From assembly GCA_050694175.1 (NCBI GenBank), contig JBOGXA010000018.1:1-64000 (forward strand): DNA of 64,000 bases. Direction: 5' to 3'. The DNA comes from JBOGXA01 sp050694175 (GTDB lineage: Bacteria > Actinomycetota > CADDZG01 > WHSQ01). The translations under genes and the position numbers were made by a program. The notes below the pieces were generated by a model. The model was not told the DNA's origin and ran no database searches. It was given only the letters and a program-made list of their open reading frames with translations. The stretch's first letter is position 1. Each line of letters begins with the position of its first letter. Below, one piece after another: positions 1-7,127 of this stretch.

Positions 1-198
1 CTCTTTCTCCTCCGAGCGGATTGCCCTTCGGGCTCCCCGCTCTCCGTCGGGGGAACCCCGGCGGCCGAGCCCGCCTCACTGGTTCCCCCGAACCCCCTCC
101 TCTTTCTCCTCCGAGCGGGTTGCCCTTCGGGCTCCCAGCTCTCCGTCGGGGGAACCCCGGCGGCCGAGCCCGCCTCACTGGTTCCCCCGAACCCCCTC
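1..198. repeat. Two tandem copies of a 99-bp GC-rich repeat
   Basis: Copy 1 is 1-99 and copy 2 is 100-198. They differ at only a few bases, for example CGGATTGCC versus CGGGTTGCC and CTCCCCGC versus CTCCCAGC. The array may continue left of the window. The period is a multiple of three, so a plus-strand frame stays open through it, but the predicted Pro/Arg/Gly peptide has no recognisable features and I do not call it a gene. The repeat lies just downstream of the minus-strand gene ending at 203. Confidence 0.85.
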
Positions 199-202
199 CT
201 CC

Positions 203-889
203 TCACGCCGGCGACTCCGCCATCCGTCGGGCTTTCTTCTCGACCATCGACAGCCCCACTAGGTGGAGCACGAAGAACACGAACGTCCCCAGTGTGATGA
301 AACGGGCGGGCACAAGCGGAGTGCCGGGGTCGTACTGCATCACCACGAGAAGTGTGCCGGGCGCGGTCGGGTCGACCTCGGGCACCTCGTTGCCCGTCTG
401 CAACGGTCCGACCAGGACGGCGCCGTACTCCTCTCCCTCTTGCTCGAGGAGGCGCGAGCTCTCGAGAACGACCTGAGCCTCGTCGATGGCCTCGAAGGTG
501 TCGATCTCGCCCTCGTTGATCGCGGTCTCGACGTAGTCGAGTGCCGCGTTCTCGAGCTCGGATGCTTTTGTCTGCTCGGCCTCATTCTCGGTGTCGGGCA
601 CGTGCCACGGGCCCTCCGGGTAGGACCCTGCGGCGGAGAAGTCGACATCGCCGCCCTCGGCGAGGGCGACCGGGTCGAAGGTGGGCAGCTCGCCGACCGG
701 ACCCAGGGGGTTGACCGCCGGCAGGGACCAGACGATCCCCATGATCAGCAGGAAGCCCAGCGTCACGGTCGCGACGATGAAGTACGCGAGCCGCCCTCCG
801 GTCACCATCGACAGCACAAGCCACACGCCGCCGCAGAACACGATGAGTGATGCAATCACTGCGCCGAGGCCGGTGACGAAGATCTCCAT
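203..889 (-). CDS. Membrane protein of unknown function at the end of the bc operon
   Basis: A 228-residue protein starting at ATG 889. Two hydrophobic segments lie near the N-terminus (about 5-27 and 34-56) and one near the C-terminus (about 195-215). The region between is acidic, rich in Glu/Asp/Ala and probably extracytoplasmic. I recognise no family. It is the last gene on the minus strand after the bc complex genes, separated from the cytochrome c gene by a 158-bp palindrome, so an accessory role in the quinol oxidase is possible but only inferred from position. Confidence 0.75.
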   Translation of the reverse strand: MEIFVTGLGAVIASLIVFCGGVWLVLSMVTGGRLAYFIVATVTLGFLLIMGIVWSLPAVNPLGPVGELPTFDPVALAEGGDVDFSAAGSYPEGPWHVPDTENEAEQTKASELENAALDYVETAINEGEIDTFEAIDEAQVVLESSRLLEQEGEEYGAVLVGPLQTGNEVPEVDPTAPGTLLVVMQYDPGTPLVPARFITLGTFVFFVLHLVGLSMVEKKARRMAESPA

Positions 890-897
890 CGGCTAGT

Positions 898-1055
898 GCT
901 CCGGCCAGTGATGTTTGCGAGGTTCTGGCGAGCGAAAAACAAGCTGGGCAAGGCCGCAGGGAGCGTGCGTACCTTGAAGGTACGTGCGCGACCGAGAACG
1001 ATGCCCAGCGAAGCTTTTTCGCCGCCAGAACACGGAGGATATTGCTGGCCGGGGC
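898..1055. repeat. 158-bp imperfect palindrome (MITE/REP-like)
   Basis: The left arm begins GCTCCGGCCAG (898) and the right arm ends CTGGCCGGGGC (1055). The inner arms share GTTCTGGCG and a GCGAAAAA/TTTTTCGC pairing, then GCTGGGCA/TGCCCAGC. The exact centre is GTACCTT-G-AAGGTAC (969-983). It fills the gap between the cytochrome c gene (ends 1061) and the next gene (starts 889). It could be a small non-autonomous mobile element or a processing/termination hairpin. Confidence 0.75.
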
Positions 1056-1060
1056 ACCAT

Positions 1061-2098
1061 CTAGAGGCTCCGCTCGTAGGCGACGACGGCCCGGATCTGG
1101 TTGTCCGTCAGCGGATATGGGGGAATCGGGATCCCCTGAGCCGGGGCCTCCGCGAAGGTCGGCATGAACTGGAATCTGCGCCCGTTGATCACCGTCGTGA
1201 GGTGCTGCTCCTCGGGGAGGTGGCGGACGTCGCCCTTCCACAGCGCCATGCCCTGGCGGTACGGCTCCTCCTCCTTGCCCTGGCCCTGCGGGCCGTGGCA
1301 GACGGCGCACCGCACCATGAAGATCTCCTCGCCGCAGCTCTCGAAGTTCGCGTCCTCGGGCCTGGGGTCCCTGCACTCTTCGGGCACCGTCAGCGGCTCC
1401 GCATTCGGAGCCGGCGTGTACGAAGGCTCCCGCTGGTTGCCCGGCAGCGTCTTCAGGTACTCCATCACATCGGTGACCATCTGGTCGGTCATCGAGCCCC
1501 CGAATTCGACGCCCCACGCCGGCATCGGGGTGCCGGGGCGTCCACGCTGGATCGTGAACTCCACTACCTCGTCGTCCCAGCGGGTGAAGACGGTGTTGAG
1601 GGGCGGAGCAACGTAGTCGACGACCTCCTCGGTGACCGGGTCGGTGAACCTCGGCTGGGCGAGGCCCCCGACACCCTCGCCCCCGTGGCAGTTGATGCAC
1701 CCCTGGCCGAGGGCGATCTCCTCTTCGAGCTCTTTGAACCGGACCGCGTCGGCGTCCTCTTCGAGCACAGGCGGGGCGCTGTAGATGAGGCTCCCGCGAT
1801 GCACCGCCTCCTCGTCGAAGCGTTCCTGGAATTTCTCCTGGCGGTCGGCTTCGGGGAACCAGTAGGCGACGACGAACCCGGCGAGGACGAACGAACTGAG
1901 CGCGCCGAAGAGCTGGATGCGCTGCAGACGTTTACCCTCGAGCACCTCGTCGGGCTGACCCGGCCGCATGGCCTGCGGGATCCCGAGCATCGATGCGGGC
2001 TTGCGCGGTCGGACGGAGCGGGTGATGAAGACCCCCCACAGCACGGCTGCGGGGATGAGGATGACGAGCGCGAGTATGACGACGTCGCTTGTCTCCAC
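1061..2098 (-). CDS. Membrane-anchored diheme cytochrome c of the bc complex
   Basis: A 345-residue protein. I place the start at GTG 2098, preceded by an AGGAG ribosome site. Two hydrophobic segments (about 5-25 and 62-81) precede two c-type heme motifs, CINCH (134-138) and CAVCH (264-268), with Met-containing segments (TPMPAW and FQFMPT) as candidate axial ligands. This is the expected layout for the diheme c subunit that takes electrons from the Rieske protein in bacterial bc complexes. It lies directly downstream of the Rieske and cytochrome b genes. The QcrC name fits by role, but the sequence is not close enough for a firm symbol. Confidence 0.88.
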   Translation of the reverse strand: METSDVVILALVILIPAAVLWGVFITRSVRPRKPASMLGIPQAMRPGQPDEVLEGKRLQRIQLFGALSSFVLAGFVVAYWFPEADRQEKFQERFDEEAVHRGSLIYSAPPVLEEDADAVRFKELEEEIALGQGCINCHGGEGVGGLAQPRFTDPVTEEVVDYVAPPLNTVFTRWDDEVVEFTIQRGRPGTPMPAWGVEFGGSMTDQMVTDVMEYLKTLPGNQREPSYTPAPNAEPLTVPEECRDPRPEDANFESCGEEIFMVRCAVCHGPQGQGKEEEPYRQGMALWKGDVRHLPEEQHLTTVINGRRFQFMPTFAEAPAQGIPIPPYPLTDNQIRAVVAYERSL

Positions 2099-2154
2099 CT
2101 CTGCCCTTTCTCCTAACTCGTCAACCTGATCACCGCAGGACGCGGGCGGACTCA

Positions 2155-2946
2155 CTACGTGGGGACACAGAACCCACCCTGCGGGCCCGCAAACTTCTGC
2201 CACGTGTTGATGCCGCGCGGCGGTCCGTCCTGGCGCGCTCCGGTGTCGACCATGACCTTGCCGTCGGAGACCTCGATCGGGAAGCGATCGAGGCCGCGGG
2301 GGGCCGGGCCCCCGTAGTACTCGCCGTTGAGCCTGTACTTTGATCCGTGGCACGGGCACTCGAACAGCATCGACTTCTCGCAGTGCGGCACCGAGCAGCC
2401 GAGGTGCACGCACTTGCGATACAGCGCCATCAATGGTTGGTCTTGGGATACCCCGATTAGCTCGTACACGGGCGCCTCGCCGGTCCCCTCGTAGTACACC
2501 AGCCAGAACCGGCCCTCGGCGATGAACTTGGGCTTGAACCCGACCTCGGGACCCACCTCTTTGACCAGGTCGTCAAAGTTGCCGGCGTTGATTACGGTCC
2601 CGAACCCTCCGGTCAGCTTCGGCCACAGAAATGACAGCGTCGACATGCCGAAGAGACCCAAGAATCCGGTAAACGAGGCCGTCCATGCGCGGTTGAGGAA
2701 CTGCCGGCGCGACACGGCCATCTGGTCGGGCGTGAGCGGCTTGCGCGCCTTCTCCGGCACCTTTGTGACCGTCGTCTCGGCAGCCGGCTTCGCGGCGGGC
2801 TCGGACGTAGCCGTGGTCGTTCCCGATCGGGCGGTTGCGAGCGCGGGCTCCTTGCGATGCCGGCGGATTGTGATGTTGGCCATGAACAGGCCCCACGCGG
2901 CGATGCTTGCCGCCACCACTATCAGCGCGATCGTGCCCGGGCTCAC
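2155..2946 (-). CDS. qcrA: Rieske iron-sulfur protein of the bc complex
   Basis: 263 residues, starting at GTG 2946 with AAGGAG five bases upstream. It has an N-terminal hydrophobic helix (about 4-23), a short Ala/Pro-rich stretch, then a twin-arginine-like motif SRRQFLNRA (79-87) before a second hydrophobic helix, as is usual for Tat-inserted Rieske proteins. The 2Fe-2S ligands are C179-x-H181 and C197-x-x-H200, with C184 and C199 positioned for the structural disulfide. It transfers electrons from menaquinol to the adjacent diheme cytochrome c. The gene sits between the subunit IV and cytochrome c genes. Confidence 0.95.
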   Translation of the reverse strand: MSPGTIALIVVAASIAAWGLFMANITIRRHRKEPALATARSGTTTATSEPAAKPAAETTVTKVPEKARKPLTPDQMAVSRRQFLNRAWTASFTGFLGLFGMSTLSFLWPKLTGGFGTVINAGNFDDLVKEVGPEVGFKPKFIAEGRFWLVYYEGTGEAPVYELIGVSQDQPLMALYRKCVHLGCSVPHCEKSMLFECPCHGSKYRLNGEYYGGPAPRGLDRFPIEVSDGKVMVDTGARQDGPPRGINTWQKFAGPQGGFCVPT

Positions 2947-2954
2947 GTGACTCC

Positions 2955-3764
2955 TTATAACTCGAAGAAGATTCCGTCGTTCCAGGGATAGGTGAAGTTG
3001 AAGCCTGGCCCCCGGAAGAACATTCCGATGATCGTCAGCACGGCGAAAGTGAGGACGAAGAACGAGAACAGCACGATCGCAAGCTTGCGATCGTCGGGCC
3101 GAGTCGACGGGTTGCGATCGATGAACGGCGCGGCGAACAACGCAATGATGATCACCGTCGGGATCGTCACGCCCGCGACCTGCGGGTGGAAGTAACGCAA
3201 CAGCTCCTGTAGCCCCAGGAAGTACCACGGGGCCTTCGACGGGTTCGGCGTCTGGTTGAAGTTCGCCAGGCTACGCAGCGGCGCGTCGACAACCACTGAG
3301 AAGATCGTGATGACGACCGTGATCAACAGCAGCGAGATGAACTCCGCGGCCATCAGGTGCGGCCAGACGTTGATCCGGTCCATGGGTCGTCGCTCGACCT
3401 TCTGGATGGCCTCGGGTTTGACTACTGCCAGCAACCGCTGAACGCGCTCCGGGACGGCACCGGCCCCGTTGCCGACCGCGCGCTTGGCAGGTGCGCCGGT
3501 GGGCTTCGCTGCCGCAGGTTTCGCCGCAGTCGCCGCGGCGGCGGGTTTCGCCTCGGCCGCGGGCTTTTCCTCGGGCGTGGTCGTGGCCTCGTCCTCGCGC
3601 GGAGCGCGCGGCGCGGTCGACGGGTCGGGCTTAGACGGATCGGCCGCACCCCGCTGGGCGCGCACGCGCGCCGCTTTTGCCCGCGCCTGAGCGACGGCCG
3701 GCGACGAACCCTTCGCCTGCTCTTCGGCGAGTACCTGCTGGTAGACCTCGTCCGGTGTCGGCAT
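2955..3764 (-). CDS. Cytochrome b subunit IV-like protein with N-terminal tagged linker
   Basis: 269 residues. The C-terminal half (about 115-269) is a cytochrome b C-terminal domain with three hydrophobic helices; the Qo-site PEWY motif appears as APWY, in KAPWYFLGLQELL, so the usual glutamate is absent there. The N-terminal ~105 residues are not part of the family: residues 4-39 carry YQQVL, KGSSPAVA and RAKAAR, followed by an Ala/Pro/Lys-rich linker. The same element recurs in proteins at 23628-24848 and 45869-47143. The gene lies just downstream of the b6-like half, so cytochrome b is split here. Confidence 0.93.
   Translation of the reverse strand: MPTPDEVYQQVLAEEQAKGSSPAVAQARAKAARVRAQRGAADPSKPDPSTAPRAPREDEATTTPEEKPAAEAKPAAAATAAKPAAAKPTGAPAKRAVGNGAGAVPERVQRLLAVVKPEAIQKVERRPMDRINVWPHLMAAEFISLLLITVVITIFSVVVDAPLRSLANFNQTPNPSKAPWYFLGLQELLRYFHPQVAGVTIPTVIIIALFAAPFIDRNPSTRPDDRKLAIVLFSFFVLTFAVLTIIGMFFRGPGFNFTYPWNDGIFFEL
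3648..3755 (-). other. Docking-like element, copy 1 (YQxVL/KGSSPxVA)
   Basis: This encodes residues 4-39 of the subunit IV-like protein. The fragments YQQVLAEEQ, KGSSPAVAQ and ARAKAARVRAQRG align without gaps to the copies at 23631-23741 and 46898-47008. The predicted shape is two short helices joined at KGSSP. The three host proteins share no other homology in this region, so the similarity is best explained by a shared short domain. Confidence 0.85.
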
Positions 3765-3780
3765 CTGTAAGCTCCCGCCC

Positions 3781-4548
3781 TTACATCGGGCCCGAGATTC
3801 CTCCGTCCTTTCTAACGCGCCAGAAGTGGATCGAGATGAAGATCACGATGATGAACGGTAGGAACAGAACATGGAGCGTGTACCAGCGGATGAGCGTCTC
3901 GGGCCCGATGACCGGTCCTCCGAGAAGCGCGAACTGCACCTGGTCGCCGATCACCGGAGAGTTCTTCATCATCTCCGTGCCGACTGTGACGGCCCAGACG
4001 GCAAGCTGGTCCCACGGCAGGAGGTAACCGGTGAACGCAAGCAGGAGCGTGAGCAGGAGCAGGATGACGCCGACGATCCAGTTGAACTCACGCGGTGGCT
4101 TGTAGGCACCGGTGTAGAAGACGCGGGCCATGTGCAGGAACACGGTGATGACCATGAGGTGCGCGCCCCATCGGTGGAGGTTGCGTACAAGCAATCCGAA
4201 CGACACCTGCGTGTGCAGCCTTTGCATGTCCCCGTACACCATGCTGACTTCGGGCCGGTAGAAGAACATCAAGTAGATGCCGGTGATGGTCAACAGGATG
4301 AACAAGAAGAACGTCAGCCCGCCGAGGCACAGAGTGTAGGAAAGCTTGATGCCGTGCCGCTTCACCTTCACAGGGTGGAGGTGATAGAGGAGCGAGTTCA
4401 TGACAACGTAGGCGCGATTTCTCGGCGAGTCGGCATAGCCACGCCTGAAGATGGAGCCGGGACGGAAGATCGAGCGCCAGACCTGGCTGCCGTGCAGCTG
4501 ATCCATGCGCTCGGCGACTTTCTCCCGTGGGTTCCACGCCCTGGCCAC
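3781..4548 (-). CDS. Cytochrome b6-like subunit of the quinol oxidase
   Basis: 255 residues with about four transmembrane helices. Heme b ligand histidines lie in NLHRWGAHLMVITVFLH and in RWYTLHVLFLP...SIHFWR. A cysteine in YTLCLGGLTFF aligns with the b6-family cysteine that binds heme c-i (b6f YCLGGIT), so the subunit is b6-type rather than mitochondrial/QcrB type. It oxidises menaquinol and passes electrons across the membrane. It is cotranscribed with the subunit IV half (stop-to-start gap about 16 bp) and the ferredoxin gene upstream. Confidence 0.93.
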   Translation of the reverse strand: MARAWNPREKVAERMDQLHGSQVWRSIFRPGSIFRRGYADSPRNRAYVVMNSLLYHLHPVKVKRHGIKLSYTLCLGGLTFFLFILLTITGIYLMFFYRPEVSMVYGDMQRLHTQVSFGLLVRNLHRWGAHLMVITVFLHMARVFYTGAYKPPREFNWIVGVILLLLTLLLAFTGYLLPWDQLAVWAVTVGTEMMKNSPVIGDQVQFALLGGPVIGPETLIRWYTLHVLFLPFIIVIFISIHFWRVRKDGGISGPM

Positions 4549-4562
4549 GACTCGGTTCCCTC

Positions 4563-4988
4563 CTACTCAGCCTTCTGGGACTCGGGCACTGCGCCGAGGG
4601 CCCGCGCCCCGCGTGTCTTCTTCTTGCCGCCGGTGACCTGGCTCTGGACCAACGCCCCGGTCGGGCAGCGCTCCACGCACAGGTTGCAGCGCGTGCAGGC
4701 GTTGTCATCGATCAAGAACAAGATGTCGTCGGCGTCCATCTGGGCCGCCAGCGCGACGTTGCCGGACTCGGCGACCGCCGCCGGATCGACCATATGGATG
4801 CAGTACCACGGGCAGATGTCGACGCATCCCTCGCACAAAATGCACTGCTCGGGGATGAAGTCGATGAAACTCTTGGGCTTGACCGCGCCCTTGAGCCACT
4901 CCTCGTCGACGAGCTCCATCTCGTAGTCGACGCGGAAGATCGGCTTTTCGATCGTCTCCATCTTCTGTGGCTTGGGAGGGCTGGGCAT
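4563..4988 (-). CDS. 2[4Fe-4S] ferredoxin encoded in the bc operon
   Basis: 141 residues starting at ATG 4988 (AGGA about eight bases upstream). Two complete cluster motifs are visible: CILCEGCVDICP and CTRCNLCVERCP. A ~34-residue insertion between them is larger than in small ferredoxins, giving a NuoI-like spacing. No transmembrane segment. It lies between a small membrane protein gene and the b6-like gene with short gaps, so it is probably part of the same transcript. A ferredoxin is not a standard bc subunit; it may be an electron entry or exit subunit of this complex, which is an inference. Confidence 0.9.
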   Translation of the reverse strand: MPSPPKPQKMETIEKPIFRVDYEMELVDEEWLKGAVKPKSFIDFIPEQCILCEGCVDICPWYCIHMVDPAAVAESGNVALAAQMDADDILFLIDDNACTRCNLCVERCPTGALVQSQVTGGKKKTRGARALGAVPESQKAE

Positions 4989-4998
4989 TAGACCATTC

Positions 4999-5370
4999 CT
5001 ACTTCCCCGAGAGGTAGCCCTTGACGGGATCCTGCAATCCTTTGGCCCCCGTCCTCTTCTGCTTGCTCTTCTGCCAGAAATACGCGGCGCCGAGCATGAC
5101 AACCAGGGCCCCCATCTGGACGCTGTTGGCAATGATGTCTCTTACGATCTTGATCTGGACGGTGTTGAGACCTTCGTTGCTCACGCCGGGGATCTCCTTC
5201 GAGAAGTCGGCCAGAGCCGCGATCTCGGCGTCGAACTTGTAGATGATCCACGAGGGCAACTGCCCGGTGAGCAGGATCGCGATGATCCAGATGATTGTTC
5301 CCAGCACGATTGCGCGGGTCCAGGTCATCGGTTTATCGGTGTAGCGGTAGACGCGTTCTCGCATCGCCAT
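4999..5370 (-). CDS. Small membrane protein, first gene of the bc operon
   Basis: 123 residues. Two hydrophobic helices are seen (about 17-36 and 85-102) flanking a short segment rich in Glu/Lys. No known family recognised. A promoter-like sequence ends about ten bases before the ATG at 5370. The stop codon is ten bases from the ferredoxin start, so the two are likely translated from one mRNA. It may anchor the ferredoxin to the membrane or to the b6-like subunit, judging only from gene order. Confidence 0.75.
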   Translation of the reverse strand: MAMRERVYRYTDKPMTWTRAIVLGTIIWIIAILLTGQLPSWIIYKFDAEIAALADFSKEIPGVSNEGLNTVQIKIVRDIIANSVQMGALVVMLGAAYFWQKSKQKRTGAKGLQDPVKGYLSGK

Positions 5371-5379
5371 CGCGGCGAC

Positions 5380-5408
5380 ATACTACGGGCGGGCGACACC
5401 GTGGGCAA
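5380..5408 (-). promoter_or_regulatory. Putative promoter of the bc operon
   Basis: Reading the minus strand: -35 TTGCCC (5403-5408), a 17-bp spacer, and -10 TAGTAT (5380-5385). Transcription would start within a few bases of the ATG at 5370, giving a leaderless or nearly leaderless mRNA. Each hexamer matches sigma-70 consensus at four of six bases. Confidence 0.45.
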
Positions 5409-5453
5409 CTAAGCGGGCGATCAGTTATGGGTGCTGACCTGCAACTTTGCGCG

Positions 5454-5597
5454 TTAGTGACCACGGCCCGATCGTCGCGACAGATCGTGGAGCCTGTGCT
5501 CGAGGCGACGCTGTCGCAGCGCGATCGATAGGAGGTACCCACCGATTCCGGCCCACACCGCCGACAGAGCAATGAACAGCCAGGTCAAGTCGCTCAT
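5454..5597 (-). CDS. ccmD: CcmD-like heme exporter small subunit
   Basis: 47 residues, starting at ATG 5597 and overlapping the stop of the ccmC gene by four bases (ATGA). It has one hydrophobic helix (about 5-24) followed by an Arg/His-rich tail (LRQRRLEHRLHDLSRRSGR). Size, topology and position after ccmC are those of CcmD, which helps release holo-CcmE from the CcmABC complex. Such short proteins carry little sequence signal, so the call rests mainly on context. Confidence 0.75.
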   Translation of the reverse strand: MSDLTWLFIALSAVWAGIGGYLLSIALRQRRLEHRLHDLSRRSGRGH

Positions 5598-6361
5598 GTG
5601 GTCGCCCCGACGTCTTGATGAGAGGGCTTCGGGGCCGTGCGCGCGTCGTCCTCGGCCGCCTCCAGCTCGGCAACGGCGTCCGCGATGCGTCCCATGCGGA
5701 CCCGCATCGCCAGCAGCCACGAAAACAGCAGCGTGAAGCCTGCGAGGGCCGCGAAAAAGGCAAGGAGTTCCCCGCTCCCGAGACCCGAACCCGTCGACGG
5801 ATCGGCCGGAGTCGGCCCCGACGGATGCAGTGTCCGCCACCACCGCACCGAGAAATGCACGATCGGGACATTTATGAAGCCCGCGATGCCGAGGATTGCG
5901 GCGGGCCGCCCCTCCGATCCCGGATCGGTCGCCAGCGACCGCAGCAGGAGATAGCCGGCGTAGGTCAGCCACAAGACGAGTGTGGAGGTGAGGCGAGCGT
6001 CCCACTGCCACCAGGTCCCCCACACGGGCCGGGCCCATATCGGACCGGTCACCAAGACGAGCGTGCAGAAGACGAGGCCTATCTCGGCCGCCGAGTGCGC
6101 CAGCAAGTCCCAGCGGCGCTCGTCCGTGCGGAGATAGGCGATCGAGGCCACGAACACGATCGTGAACGCGAGGTACGCGACCCAGGCGGCCGGGACGTGG
6201 AAGTAGAAGATGCGCTGAAGCTGGCCCCCCATGGCCTGAACCGCCTCGTCGGCCGCAAAAAAGACCAGGGTGAGCGCCACGGCGACCGCGGCCCACGCGG
6301 CGAGCCCGAGCCGAACGAGCGCGGGAGTTGCGGGGGGCATCGGTGATTGGGAGTTGCTCAC
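5594..6361 (-). CDS. ccmC: CcmC heme-handling protein of cytochrome c maturation
   Basis: 255 residues with six predicted helices. The tryptophan-rich heme-handling motif WGTWWQWD is present, with flanking histidines in FYFHVPAAW and in INVPIVHFSVRWW. CcmC transfers heme to CcmE in the System I pathway. The C-terminal ~60 residues form an extra helix and an acidic, charged cytoplasmic tail. It lies between ccmB and ccmD. CcsA is a related family, but gene order and motif spacing favour CcmC. Confidence 0.93.
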   Translation of the reverse strand: MSNSQSPMPPATPALVRLGLAAWAAVAVALTLVFFAADEAVQAMGGQLQRIFYFHVPAAWVAYLAFTIVFVASIAYLRTDERRWDLLAHSAAEIGLVFCTLVLVTGPIWARPVWGTWWQWDARLTSTLVLWLTYAGYLLLRSLATDPGSEGRPAAILGIAGFINVPIVHFSVRWWRTLHPSGPTPADPSTGSGLGSGELLAFFAALAGFTLLFSWLLAMRVRMGRIADAVAELEAAEDDARTAPKPSHQDVGATT

Positions 6362-6383
6362 AGCAATTCGAGACTACCGGGAT

Positions 6384-7127
6384 TCATTCGATTGCGAACT
6401 CGAAGCCGAGCGCGCCGACGACTGAGAAGACAACGTCGAACGCGACGAGGATTCCGAACCAGCCCTTTTCGGTGACCGACGACAGGCCGCCACCCAAGAA
6501 GAGATCGGAGGTGAGCTCGACCGCGGCTATGAACACCGGCACGAGCGCAGGCAGTGCCAGTATCGGCAGGATCAGCTCCCGGCTGCGAGTGCGGGCCGCC
6601 AGAGATGCGAACAGTGTGCCGGTGGCCACGAAGCCGATGTTCACCAACAGCGCGACCAGGACGAGCGGCGCCAACGACGAGCCCAGATCGATTCCGAACA
6701 GCAGCGCGAACGCCGGTAGCAGCAGGAGCTCGACGAGCGCGATGTAGACGAGGTTGGCCGCCGCCTTAGCGACGAAGAGGCCCGAGCGGTCGAGGGGGGC
6801 GAGCAGCAAGACCTCGAGTGCACCGTCGCGACGCTCGCTTTCGAAGGTTCTCGCGAACCCGATAAGTCCCGCGAACAGGACGGTGACCCACAGAAAGCCG
6901 GCGAGGACGTCGGCGAGCCTCACGGTCCCGGCCGCCGGGACGGCGATGGGGCGGCTCAGCGGTCCGGGTGCCGGCAGAGCAAAGGACAGCAACAACGTAA
7001 CGGCGAGAGCGAAGGCAAGCATCGAGGGCAGGGTGTCCCGGGCCCTCGCTTCGATGCGCAGATCCTTGCGCGCCAGCGCCAGCGTTTTTGCGACGAAGCC
7101 CGGTTCGCCGGTCACGGCTACCGTCAT
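6384..7127 (-). CDS. ccmB: CcmB heme exporter ABC permease
   Basis: 247 residues, hydrophobic, with about six helices. The segment FARTFESERRDGALEVLLLAPLDR matches the conserved cytoplasmic loop of CcmB-type permeases. It overlaps the ccmA stop by four bases (7124-7127). With CcmA and CcmC it forms the complex that loads and releases heme-CcmE. Confidence 0.92.
   Translation of the reverse strand: MTVAVTGEPGFVAKTLALARKDLRIEARARDTLPSMLAFALAVTLLLSFALPAPGPLSRPIAVPAAGTVRLADVLAGFLWVTVLFAGLIGFARTFESERRDGALEVLLLAPLDRSGLFVAKAAANLVYIALVELLLLPAFALLFGIDLGSSLAPLVLVALLVNIGFVATGTLFASLAARTRSRELILPILALPALVPVFIAAVELTSDLFLGGGLSSVTEKGWFGILVAFDVVFSVVGALGFEFAIE

Noticed and set aside
21..476. Plus-strand open frame with 33-residue Pro/Arg/Gly repeats
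   Set aside because: It exists because the 99-bp repeat keeps frame; it runs antisense into the membrane protein gene, has no ribosome site and no known fold.
582..1700. Long minus-strand frame overlapping the cytochrome c gene and the palindrome
   Set aside because: It is an alternate frame of the cytochrome c gene and of the inverted repeat, rich in Arg/Pro as expected for GC-rich shadow frames.
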